Origin: Candidatus Zixiibacteriota bacterium
Lineage (GTDB): Bacteria; Zixibacteria; MSB-5A5; GN15; PGXB01
Reading direction: 5' to 3'
DNA length: 12,032 nt
NCBI GenBank assembly: GCA_900498245.1
Contig: LS998015.1
Coordinates: 1,331,181-1,343,212 of the forward strand
Position numbers and translations under genes: made by a program. The notes below the pieces were generated by a model that was not told the origin of the DNA, did not search any database, and saw only the letters and a list, made by a program, of their open reading frames with translations. Below, in pieces: positions 5,360-12,032 of the stretch; positions within the stretch are counted from its first letter, which is position 1, and every line of letters begins with the position of its first letter.

Positions 5360-5491
5360 GGTGGTGGAAGATGAGGCGGCGGCATTGTTATTGCCGGAGT
5401 TGGACATCATGCCCATTTGCGCCAGCCCCCAGACCGCACCGGCGAAGACAGCGGCGACGGCCAAAATTAAAATGGTGGAAAAGCGTTTCAT
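5183..5491 (-). CDS. Secreted Met-rich protein, proximal half of an interrupted gene
   Basis: This 102-residue protein starts at 5491 with AAGGAGA (5498-5504) six bases upstream. Residues 1-24 form a clear signal peptide (MKRF basic start, Leu/Ala/Val core, end near GLAQ), so it is exported to the periplasm or outer membrane. A low-complexity Asn/Ala/Ser linker (about 30-44) leads into a Met-rich, probably helical domain with repeated MM pairs. The frame ends at TAA (5185-5183) in the middle of a repeat unit, and the same frame continues through the next 135 codons to a natural stop at 4778. Without the TAA the product would be about 237 residues with two repeat units. I do not recognise a named family. 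Metal binding, especially copper, is suggested only by the Met content. It could be a functional short version or a pseudogene. Confidence 0.65.
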   Translation of the reverse strand: MKRFSTILILAVAAVFAGAVWGLAQMGMMSNSGNNNAAASSSTTDFSTIMNNMNSHYQMMSRDYDSLKQNYGRMMSLNSMNKLHKAMQQYRVMMATMADNMM

Positions 5492-5753
5492 CGAAAATCT
5501 CCTTCCTCTGGAATTCTGCTATTCCATGCTTAGTTACAACAGCATTACTGCAACGATTGTGCCCGGCGATTTGACTCTGCAATTTATTTTGTAATATGAT
5601 GGCGGAAGAATAGTTGCCAAGGATCGTGCGAATAAATCGGTAAAGCGACGATGATTAAAATTAGATTTTTGAAGAATATTCTGCACCACTGAATAATAAT
5701 CTGGACTTGATATGTCCAATTAATTCTGAGTAAAAGAGAGTCGGCGGGGATTC
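5492..5753 (-). promoter_or_regulatory. Upstream region of the Met-rich gene, with candidate promoter
   Basis: On the minus strand TTGGCA (5620-5615) is followed after 16 bases by CATATT (5598-5593), a fair sigma70-type pair that would give a leader of about 95 bases. On the far side, just after the LTA-synthase-type gene, TGGAC/GTCCA (5702-5706 with 5714-5718) forms a weak five-base hairpin followed on the minus strand by an AT-rich run. It could be a poor terminator. Nothing else is recognisable. Confidence 0.35.
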
Positions 5754-7733
5754 CTACTTGCTACGGCCGCGGGAGAGGTATTCGGCGAGACGGATATAAG
5801 ACGCGAGCCGGCGCTCCATTATGGCGGCTGTATCAGAGTGGTCGCGAAGGATATCGTGCTCGAGATAATCGGTAGCGCGCATGTCGTACATATATTTGCC
5901 GATTTTGACCCAATCGAAAAAGAAATAAGGAGGTTCAATCAGCCCGAGACGATCCTCGCCGACAATGACGGCGAATCCCGGATCGTCGGAAGGCAATGAC
6001 AATAGATCCCGTCCCCAGGAATAAAGGGTGGGAGAAAGGCCGAGAAGGTCGACGACGGTGGGGATAATATCGACCTGACTTCCGGTTTTGGAAACGATGA
6101 CGCCGCTGTCGCCCAGAATTCCGGGGGCATAAATCAAAAGAGGAATATGAAAATTGTCCGGCGCCAGAGGATATTTGGGATACTGATGGGCGCAGTGGTC
6201 GGCGACGAAGACGAAGACGGTGCTGTCAAATAACGGCAGTTGACGGGTTTCCGCGATAAACTGGCCGAGAGCCCAGTCGGTGTAATAGAGGACATTGTAC
6301 TGTCGCGACTCGGGATCGCTTCCGGGATATATTTTGAAACGATCGTCGGGAATCATGTAGGGATCATGGTTACTTATGGTCATAACGCCCAACTGGAACG
6401 GCCGGGGAAATGAATTCATCCGTTGGCTTAACTGCTTAAAGACAGCATCATCGGCCAGCCCCCATTTGCCGAGTTCGGGGGCGCCGGGGAAATCGCTTTC
6501 GCTGAAAAACTGCTGGTATCCGGAGGCACGGAGAAATCCTTCCATGTTGTCAAAATTTATGTCACCCCCGTAGGCGAAAATGGAATGATAGTCATAGTCG
6601 CCGAGAACCTGCGCCAGGGAGCGAAACGGCAGACTGGCGGCATATCGTTTCATGATGGCCCGTCCGGAAAGCGAGGGGAAGGAACAGAGAACGGCCGGAA
6701 TCCCGCGATTGGTGCGAACGCCATTGGCGTAGAAATTCGTGAATAGAATGCCGTGGGCCGCCAGCGAATCAAAATGAGGTGTTACGCCCAATTTGGAGCC
6801 GAGAGCACCGATCCATTCGCCCGACCAAGATTCCATTATCACAACGACGACATTGGGCCGAAAGCCAATCTGATGGCGAGAAACAGTTTTATGCGCCAGG
6901 GAAGTGGAATCGACGGGAGTAATATCGAGCATTTTTATCACGTCGGTTCTCGCGGCGCTTATATTTTCCGGCGTCAGATCGCCGGCGTAATCGGCTTCCC
7001 CTTCGGCACTGGCCTCGAGAATGGAGTGGGTCAGGGTATAAATTCCGTTAAGAGCGGATTGATTCAGGACCTGGTTGTGACCGAAGATGGCGGTGCCCCA
7101 ATCGAGCGGTTTGGCGCCGAAACTGCCGCGAATGCCGATTATCAGGAGAGCCAGAAAGAGAAGATATGAAATCACAAGGCGGCCCGGCCCGGCATGCTGT
7201 TTATCGGCAATGAGAGACCGATAGATTTTGCGGAGTATGATATACAAGATGGCGGTAGCACCCGGCCAGGCGGCGATCAAGTACCAGAAACCGGTGATAT
7301 TGAAAATGGAATAAAAGTACATGGCGGGCGAATCGGCGTATTCAATCGCCCAGAAATTGAGACGGCTCCCGAAATTATCAAAATACTTTATGTCGGCCGT
7401 CAGGGCGAAGAAGAAAAGGCAGAAGATAATGGTCACAGTAAGCAGGAAGAAGCGGCGGAAGGAGTTCGATTCCATTTTTATTCGCGGCCAAATGGTAATC
7501 AGAAAAAAAGGCAGAATCATAATGCAAAGAGTGACGGTATCATAACGGGCCCCGATAATGAAAGCCTCGGCAATATCGGCGGCGCGGGCGGTGTCTATTA
7601 AAGAGAAATGAAAGAGGAGAAAAAGGGCGCGAAAGAGAGCAAAAGACACCAGTCCGATAAGATAGACGGCCAGCCAGAGCGATATCTTCTCCGGCATTAT
7701 GGAGCGGATGGTTTTAAATATTGATGGGGCCAT
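5754..7733 (-). CDS. LTA-synthase-family membrane sulfatase-fold protein
   Basis: This 659-residue inner-membrane enzyme has the lipoteichoic-acid-synthase / phosphoglycerol-transferase architecture. The N-terminal 200 residues contain about five hydrophobic membrane segments (near 17-42, 66-83, 95-113, 145-168 and 187-202). A linker to about 292 leads to an extracytoplasmic alkaline-phosphatase-superfamily domain. Active-site residues can be placed by comparison with LtaS: Glu301 in IMESW, nucleophile Thr341 in VRTNRG, Trp424 in KWG, His456 in ISNHDPY, and Asp512-His513 in VADHCAH. The family transfers phosphoglycerol or similar head groups from lipids to glycans or polymers. In a Gram-negative cell the target may be a periplasmic glucan or a lipid, but the substrate cannot be read from sequence. 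It starts 7 bases after the recN stop with only a weak ribosome site, so it is probably coupled to recN. ATG at 7697 is an alternative start. Confidence 0.85.
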   Translation of the reverse strand: MAPSIFKTIRSIMPEKISLWLAVYLIGLVSFALFRALFLLFHFSLIDTARAADIAEAFIIGARYDTVTLCIMILPFFLITIWPRIKMESNSFRRFFLLTVTIIFCLFFFALTADIKYFDNFGSRLNFWAIEYADSPAMYFYSIFNITGFWYLIAAWPGATAILYIILRKIYRSLIADKQHAGPGRLVISYLLFLALLIIGIRGSFGAKPLDWGTAIFGHNQVLNQSALNGIYTLTHSILEASAEGEADYAGDLTPENISAARTDVIKMLDITPVDSTSLAHKTVSRHQIGFRPNVVVVIMESWSGEWIGALGSKLGVTPHFDSLAAHGILFTNFYANGVRTNRGIPAVLCSFPSLSGRAIMKRYAASLPFRSLAQVLGDYDYHSIFAYGGDINFDNMEGFLRASGYQQFFSESDFPGAPELGKWGLADDAVFKQLSQRMNSFPRPFQLGVMTISNHDPYMIPDDRFKIYPGSDPESRQYNVLYYTDWALGQFIAETRQLPLFDSTVFVFVADHCAHQYPKYPLAPDNFHIPLLIYAPGILGDSGVIVSKTGSQVDIIPTVVDLLGLSPTLYSWGRDLLSLPSDDPGFAVIVGEDRLGLIEPPYFFFDWVKIGKYMYDMRATDYLEHDILRDHSDTAAIMERRLASYIRLAEYLSRGRSK

Positions 7734-7740
7734 GCCGATA

Positions 7741-9411
7741 TCAGAATCCGGCTTTTTCAGGGAGAGCGATCATCCGTTTGATCTCCTTACGGCGCTCCAT
7801 TTCGGTGAGTTTTTTTATACGGACGGTCTTTCGCCCCCCTTTGGCATCGGCCTTTTCCACAGCGTAATGATGCAGGGCGGCGGATGCGATTTGATGCAAG
7901 TGGGTTATGACGAGGAGTTGATAATTTTGAGCCAGCGTTTTCAATTTGGCTCCGACCATGCCGGCGGTGGCGCCGCCGATCCCGGCATCGATTTCATCGA
8001 GGACAAGCAAAGGGATCAGTCCCGAGGGGTTCGGATTGTCGGCGGCTTTAAGGGCGAGCATGACGCGGGAGATTTCGCCTCCGGAGGCGGTCTTGACCAG
8101 CGGTTTCAGAGGTTCGCCGGGGTTGGCGGAAATGAGGAAGCGGCCGTTTTCGAGACCATTCGGCCCCGGTTGGCACCGTCGTTCGCCCAAGCGGACGCCG
8201 GCGGGATCGTCCTCGTAAATAAATTCGAATTCAAATTTGGCCGAATCGATGCCCAGAAGCCGCAGTTCTTCCTGCACTCTTCGTGACAATTTGGGGGAAG
8301 AGTCGCATCTCTTTTTCGATATTTTCAAGGCCAATTGTTCGTATTCCTTCGCCAGACGGTCCGTTTCATCCTTTAGATTCCTTATACGGTCGGCGACATC
8401 GAGCCGCCGGCTCAATTGCTCATTTATTTTCTCCAGTGTCGTCAGAATCGAATCTTCCGAGCCGCCATATTTTTTTTTCAGGCGATAAATTTCATCGAGG
8501 CGAAGATTGATTTCTTCCTGGCGCTCGGGGTCGTCGGGAATGGCGGAGCGATATGACTCGAGCGAGCCGCGGAGTTCGTCGAGGTTGATTTCGGCGCTAT
8601 CCAGAAGTTGCAGGTCCTTCTCCAATTTTCTATCGAGGCCGGCCATGGCGGCGAGTTCTTTCCGGCAGGAGCGGATAAGATTCAGGATGGCATTGTCGTC
8701 GCTTTCGAGGAGGTTCAGTATAATATCCGATTTTTCGCCGAGGAGACGGGAGGAATCGAGAATTTTCTTTTCCGCCAGAAGGGTTTCTTCCTCGCCGACA
8801 GATATTTTGGCCTTTTCGATTTCGTCCTTCTGGAACAGGAGGAGTTCCCGCTCATTTTTTTCCTGTTCCCGGCGCGATTCCAGGGCGGCCCATTCTTTCC
8901 GCACGGTTTCCCATCTGAAATAAATATCGCGCAGAGAGTCGACCTCGGCTGTCACGCCGGCGAAACGGTCGAGAAAAAGGAGGTGATTGGATTCATCGAG
9001 CAGTTGCTGATGGGAATGCTGGCCGAAGAGTTCCGCCAGATGTGAGGTTATCTCGCGGACCTGCGCCAGAGTCGCCAGGCGGTTGTTGATGAAATTACGC
9101 GCGGCGCCTTTGAGGGAAATTTCTTTTCGCAGAAGGAGAGAATCATTGTCCGATTCGACCGAAAATTCTTTCAGTTTTTCGGCCATGAGGGGATTGTCAG
9201 GGAGATCGAAGGTTCCTTCGATTATGGCCAGTGACGTCCCGGAGCGGATGTCATCTTTGTCGGCTTTTTCACCGAGTAATTGGGCGATGGCCCCGACCAC
9301 GAGCGATTTACCGGCGCCGGTTTCGCCGGTAATGACACTCATCCCCGAATCGAAAGAGATTTCGAGTTTATCAACCAGAGCAAAATTTTCGATGGAGAGG
9401 CGCTTCAGCAT
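7741..9411 (-). CDS. recN: DNA repair ATPase RecN
   Basis: RecN is an SMC-like ATPase that acts early in double-strand-break repair, bringing DNA together for RecA. The 556-residue length is normal for the family. Visible are the N-terminal LSIENFALVD start, Walker A GETGAGKS (29-36) and the RecN-typical GQHSHQQLL (130-138). A coiled-coil region follows (about 155-370, rich in Glu, Lys, Leu and Arg), interrupted by a short non-helical section. Near the C-terminus are the ABC signature TASGGEISR (441-449), Walker B LLVLDEID (468-475) and the THLHQIA switch (503-509). ATG at 9411 follows the dnaG stop by three bases, with a GGGAAG-type ribosome site about nine bases upstream inside dnaG. It is co-transcribed with mutS2 and dnaG. 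No SOS box was recognised at its start. Confidence 0.95.
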   Translation of the reverse strand: MLKRLSIENFALVDKLEISFDSGMSVITGETGAGKSLVVGAIAQLLGEKADKDDIRSGTSLAIIEGTFDLPDNPLMAEKLKEFSVESDNDSLLLRKEISLKGAARNFINNRLATLAQVREITSHLAELFGQHSHQQLLDESNHLLFLDRFAGVTAEVDSLRDIYFRWETVRKEWAALESRREQEKNERELLLFQKDEIEKAKISVGEEETLLAEKKILDSSRLLGEKSDIILNLLESDDNAILNLIRSCRKELAAMAGLDRKLEKDLQLLDSAEINLDELRGSLESYRSAIPDDPERQEEINLRLDEIYRLKKKYGGSEDSILTTLEKINEQLSRRLDVADRIRNLKDETDRLAKEYEQLALKISKKRCDSSPKLSRRVQEELRLLGIDSAKFEFEFIYEDDPAGVRLGERRCQPGPNGLENGRFLISANPGEPLKPLVKTASGGEISRVMLALKAADNPNPSGLIPLLVLDEIDAGIGGATAGMVGAKLKTLAQNYQLLVITHLHQIASAALHHYAVEKADAKGGRKTVRIKKLTEMERRKEIKRMIALPEKAGF

Positions 9412-9414
9412 TTT

Positions 9415-11166
9415 TTATTCTTCCCGCTGTTTTACAAGCACCGCGATTTCCTCGGCCAACCGGGCCGAGAGTTTGGGATCGCCGGTCTCCTCGGCCCGCG
9501 CCAATTCCGCTTTTAATTTGTCGATCAGCCGCTCCCGTTTGAAATAGGATATTTTTTTCATATAGTCCCGAATCAAAATCGGGATGTCGGTTTCGGGCCA
9601 GTCCGTTTGCACCAGGGCGGAAATTTCGCCGGACAGGGATTTATCGTCAATCATATCGATAAGCATACTCTCGGAGACGGAACCTTCATTTTTATATACG
9701 GTCAGCATCAGGGAATAGATCTTGGCATAATTTTCCGATTGAAAATCATCGAGGGCGATTTCTTCGTTGACGGTATCGATATATTCGGGGTGACCGAGCA
9801 GAAGAGACAAAAGTTCTCGTTCGATATCAACTATTTTCTTGGGCGGATTGATAAGGGTGCGGCCTTTCGGTGATGATTCGGTGACGGGGAGAAGATTTAA
9901 GAGATTTTGGGACTTGGTTTCGAGACGTTCGGCGGCCTCATCGATAAATAATTGCCGGCGGGTGGAATCGGCGATACGGGAGGCGACTTCGGCCAGTTCC
10001 TTGATCAATTTTTCCTTGCCGATTATCCCGACGGTTTTGAGGTCAATTTTGCGAGTGCGAAAGTCGAGATAGCGGAGAGCGTTCAAGCGGATATTTTCGA
10101 TTGCCTCACGCCCTCCTTTTATCGCCACGGAATCGGGGTCTTCGCCCTCGGGCGGAATCATCACCAGAACTTCCATACCGGCATCATACAAGGCATCGAC
10201 AGAGCGGACGGCGGCGGTCTGGCCGGCGGAGTCGGCATCGAAGAAAAGATAGGCCATGTCGGCGAAGCGGGCTAAAAGGCGGGCCTGCTGGGGAGTGAAA
10301 GCGGTTCCGGAGGAGGCGACGACATTGGTAACGCCGGCCTGAAAAAGTGAGATAAAGTCAAAATATCCTTCGACGATAATCACGGCGTTCTGTTCCCGAA
10401 TCGCCTGCCGGCTGAAATTCAGACCGTATAAAATGCTGCTTTTGGAATAAAGCAGGGTTTCGGGGGAATTCATATATTTGGCGGTTTCGCCTTTGCGCAG
10501 GGCGCGGCCGCCGAAGGCAATCGGTTTATCGCTCAGATTAAAGATCGGTATCATAAGCCGCTGGCGGAAGCGATCGAAATAACTGTCCTTTTTGTCGGAG
10601 TGTATGATCAGCCCGGCCTTTTCGAGGTCCTTCGGGAAAAGGTCCTTGCGGAGGGCGTAATTGAGAAGACCGTCCCATTCATCGCCGGACACCCCCAGTT
10701 TGAACTGCACAATCGATTGCTCGGTCAGGCGGCGTTTTCCCTTGAGGTAGTTCATCACCGGTTCGCCATACTTTTCCGATCTAAGTTGTTTCTGAAAATA
10801 TTCCAGAGCGACCTGATGAGCGTAGTGCAAGCGTTCGAGATCCTCGCGGGCCGAGAAATCTTCTTTTTTTTCCGGGATGATGATATTGGCTTTGCGCGCC
10901 AAAAATTTCACGGCCTCGACGAAGGTCATATTCTCGTGTTCCATTAAAAATGTAAAGATATTGCCCCCCTTGCCGCACCCGAAGCAATGATAGATCTGGC
11001 GATCGGGTGAGACCGAGAAGGAGGGGGTTTTCTCGGTATGGAAAGGGCAGAGCGCGGTAAAATTGCGGCCGCGTTTTTTCAGGCGGACATACTGCCCGAT
11101 GAGATCGACAATATCGCTGGCCTGACGGACCTGCTCGATAACATTTTGAGGAATGGTACCGCTCAT
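9415..11166 (-). CDS. dnaG: DNA primase DnaG
   Basis: DnaG synthesises the short RNA primers that start lagging-strand and origin DNA synthesis at the replication fork. The 583-residue protein shows all parts in order. First is the N-terminal zinc-binding domain with Cys40, His43, Cys61 and Cys64 (CPFH...CFGC). Next is the catalytic core with the basic YFDRFRQRLMIPI stretch and the FGGRAL and YMNSPET motifs. The TOPRIM fold has Glu266 in VEGYFD and Asp310/Asp312 in FFDADSAG. A C-terminal helical domain (about 440-583) should bind the DnaB helicase. The ATG at 11166 overlaps the TGA of mutS2 in an ATGA, and no strong ribosome site precedes it, so coupling to mutS2 is likely. In many bacteria dnaG is followed by rpoD; here it is followed by recN, and no sigma factor gene is present. 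Confidence 0.97.
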   Translation of the reverse strand: MSGTIPQNVIEQVRQASDIVDLIGQYVRLKKRGRNFTALCPFHTEKTPSFSVSPDRQIYHCFGCGKGGNIFTFLMEHENMTFVEAVKFLARKANIIIPEKKEDFSAREDLERLHYAHQVALEYFQKQLRSEKYGEPVMNYLKGKRRLTEQSIVQFKLGVSGDEWDGLLNYALRKDLFPKDLEKAGLIIHSDKKDSYFDRFRQRLMIPIFNLSDKPIAFGGRALRKGETAKYMNSPETLLYSKSSILYGLNFSRQAIREQNAVIIVEGYFDFISLFQAGVTNVVASSGTAFTPQQARLLARFADMAYLFFDADSAGQTAAVRSVDALYDAGMEVLVMIPPEGEDPDSVAIKGGREAIENIRLNALRYLDFRTRKIDLKTVGIIGKEKLIKELAEVASRIADSTRRQLFIDEAAERLETKSQNLLNLLPVTESSPKGRTLINPPKKIVDIERELLSLLLGHPEYIDTVNEEIALDDFQSENYAKIYSLMLTVYKNEGSVSESMLIDMIDDKSLSGEISALVQTDWPETDIPILIRDYMKKISYFKRERLIDKLKAELARAEETGDPKLSARLAEEIAVLVKQREE

Positions 11167-12032
11167 GATTTCAGGGTCACCACCGTAACCCCGGCGCCCC
11201 CTTCGTTCCAGTTACCGAGCCGGAGAGAGTCGACAGCCGGATGTTTCTTGAGGAATTCGGTCATGGTTTTGCGCAGGATGCCGGTCCCTTTACCGTGCAC
11301 TACATAAATCTGCTTCATGCCGGATATCATAGCCGAATCGAGAAATTTATCAAGGGCCTCGCGGGCCTCTTCGACTGTCATACCACGGAGATGAATTTCC
11401 AGGCCGGGAGCGGTCAGATCCCGCATTCCCGCATTGACGGGCTTTTTTGTTTCGGTCTTGATGTCAGTGACTTTTTTCAGATCGGAGAGATCGAGGGTCA
11501 TTAAGATATTTGCGATACGGACCCTGGCCCGGTTGGATCCGACCATTTCCACGAATTCCCCTTCTTTTCTCAGCGATTCGATGGCGACCGTATCCCCGGG
11601 CTGAAGGGTATCAGTCGGCGCCGGTTTGGCGATATATTTCGATTTCAATTGATCCGTTTTGGCACGGGCCGTTTTCAGAAAATCGTGAGTCTGGCGAACG
11701 GTTTCTTTCGAGGCTTTGCTTTCGCGGATTTCTTTCACGAGCCGTTCGATTTCGGCCCGGGTCGAACTCAGGAGAGACTCTAATTCCTGCAGGTGCTGTT
11801 TGCGAGTGGTGTCGATTTCTTCCTTTAATTTATCAACCTGACGATGATAAAAGGTCTCCAATTGATCGGCGCGTTTCAATTTTTCCTCGAGGGCGATCTT
11901 GTCTTTTTTAAGGGTCGCCAGTTCGCTCTCCATCGATTCGATGAGTCCCGTCAGGGAGCGCTCCCCTTTACCGAGAAGGGCAGTGGCGTTCTCGGCGATA
12001 TCATCGGGCATGCCAAGGCGATGGGCGATTTC
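11163..12032 (-). CDS. mutS2: Endonuclease MutS2, C-terminal part (cut by window edge)
   Basis: Only the C-terminal 289 residues are present; the frame is open to the right edge, and the bases before the first ATG (12011) encode EIAHRLG, the usual MutS2 sequence just after the ATPase domain. The segment contains a long coiled coil (about the first 130 residues, Glu/Lys/Leu-rich), a KOW-like beta section (LQPGDTVAIESL to DLSDLKKV), a basic linker and a C-terminal Smr nuclease domain. The Smr domain has the IHLRG motif, the VEEAREALDKFLD helix and the HGKGTGILR motif. MutS2 is known in other bacteria to suppress homologous recombination or to bind stalled, collided ribosomes and split them; which applies here is not visible. 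The stop codon overlaps the dnaG start, placing it first among the visible operon genes. Confidence 0.93.
   Translation of the reverse strand, partial: EIAHRLGMPDDIAENATALLGKGERSLTGLIESMESELATLKKDKIALEEKLKRADQLETFYHRQVDKLKEEIDTTRKQHLQELESLLSSTRAEIERLVKEIRESKASKETVRQTHDFLKTARAKTDQLKSKYIAKPAPTDTLQPGDTVAIESLRKEGEFVEMVGSNRARVRIANILMTLDLSDLKKVTDIKTETKKPVNAGMRDLTAPGLEIHLRGMTVEEAREALDKFLDSAMISGMKQIYVVHGKGTGILRKTMTEFLKKHPAVDSLRLGNWNEGGAGVTVVTLKS

Noticed and set aside
4859-5374. His-rich plus-strand frames that look like metal-binding proteins
   Set aside because: They are antisense images of the Met-rich gene, since ATG reads as CAT (His) on the other strand; the minus strand has the signal peptide and ribosome site.
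7699-8286. 195-codon plus-strand frame across the recN 3' end
   Set aside because: It overlaps the conserved RecN signature and Walker B motifs on the other strand and has no recognisable content.
11163-12011. Reading the right-edge gene as a complete 282-residue protein starting at 12011
   Set aside because: The frame stays open to the edge and encodes typical MutS2 sequence before this Met, so the gene is truncated by the window.

Overview
The window looks like an ordinary chromosomal stretch from a Gram-negative bacterium. It carries an outer-membrane-type beta-barrel protein, a lipoprotein with a signal peptide, Met-rich secreted proteins and strong AGGAGG-type ribosome binding sites. 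Short hairpin repeats lie between genes and base composition is near balanced. This mix suggests the FCB group, possibly candidate phylum Zixibacteria; that is an inference from general character, not from a marker gene. No phage, plasmid, transposase, CRISPR or defence genes are visible.

Layout. Bases 1-343 hold no convincing gene but contain several hairpin-forming repeats and a TTGACA promoter element. A plus-strand pair follows: a small lipoprotein (344-781) whose stop codon overlaps the start of a DUF3795 cysteine-rich protein (781-1182). On the minus strand come two envelope proteins, each with its own signal peptide and ribosome site: a short GLQxGxVN-repeat surface protein (1264-1755) and an outer-membrane beta-barrel protein (1941-2705). 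On the plus strand there are two paralogous regulators (2965-3735 and 3937-4704). Each has two receiver domains and no output domain, and a strong intrinsic terminator follows the second.

From 4778 to the right edge everything reads on the minus strand. The Met-rich, internally duplicated secreted protein (5491 down to 4778) is cut in two by an in-frame TAA. Beyond it lies a tightly packed operon in the order mutS2 (partial) - dnaG - recN - LTA-synthase-type sulfatase-fold protein. Its junctions are a 4-base overlap, a 3-base gap and a 7-base gap.

The operon joins replication and repair functions (MutS2, primase, RecN) to a membrane enzyme of the lipoteichoic-acid-synthase / phosphoglycerol-transferase family. 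The double-receiver proteins have no adjacent kinase, so their partners must be elsewhere. The points most worth checking are the disrupted Met-rich duplication, the paired degenerate-plus-active receiver proteins, and a dispersed hairpin repeat whose stems differ in sequence but keep pairing and share a CTACRAAG tail.
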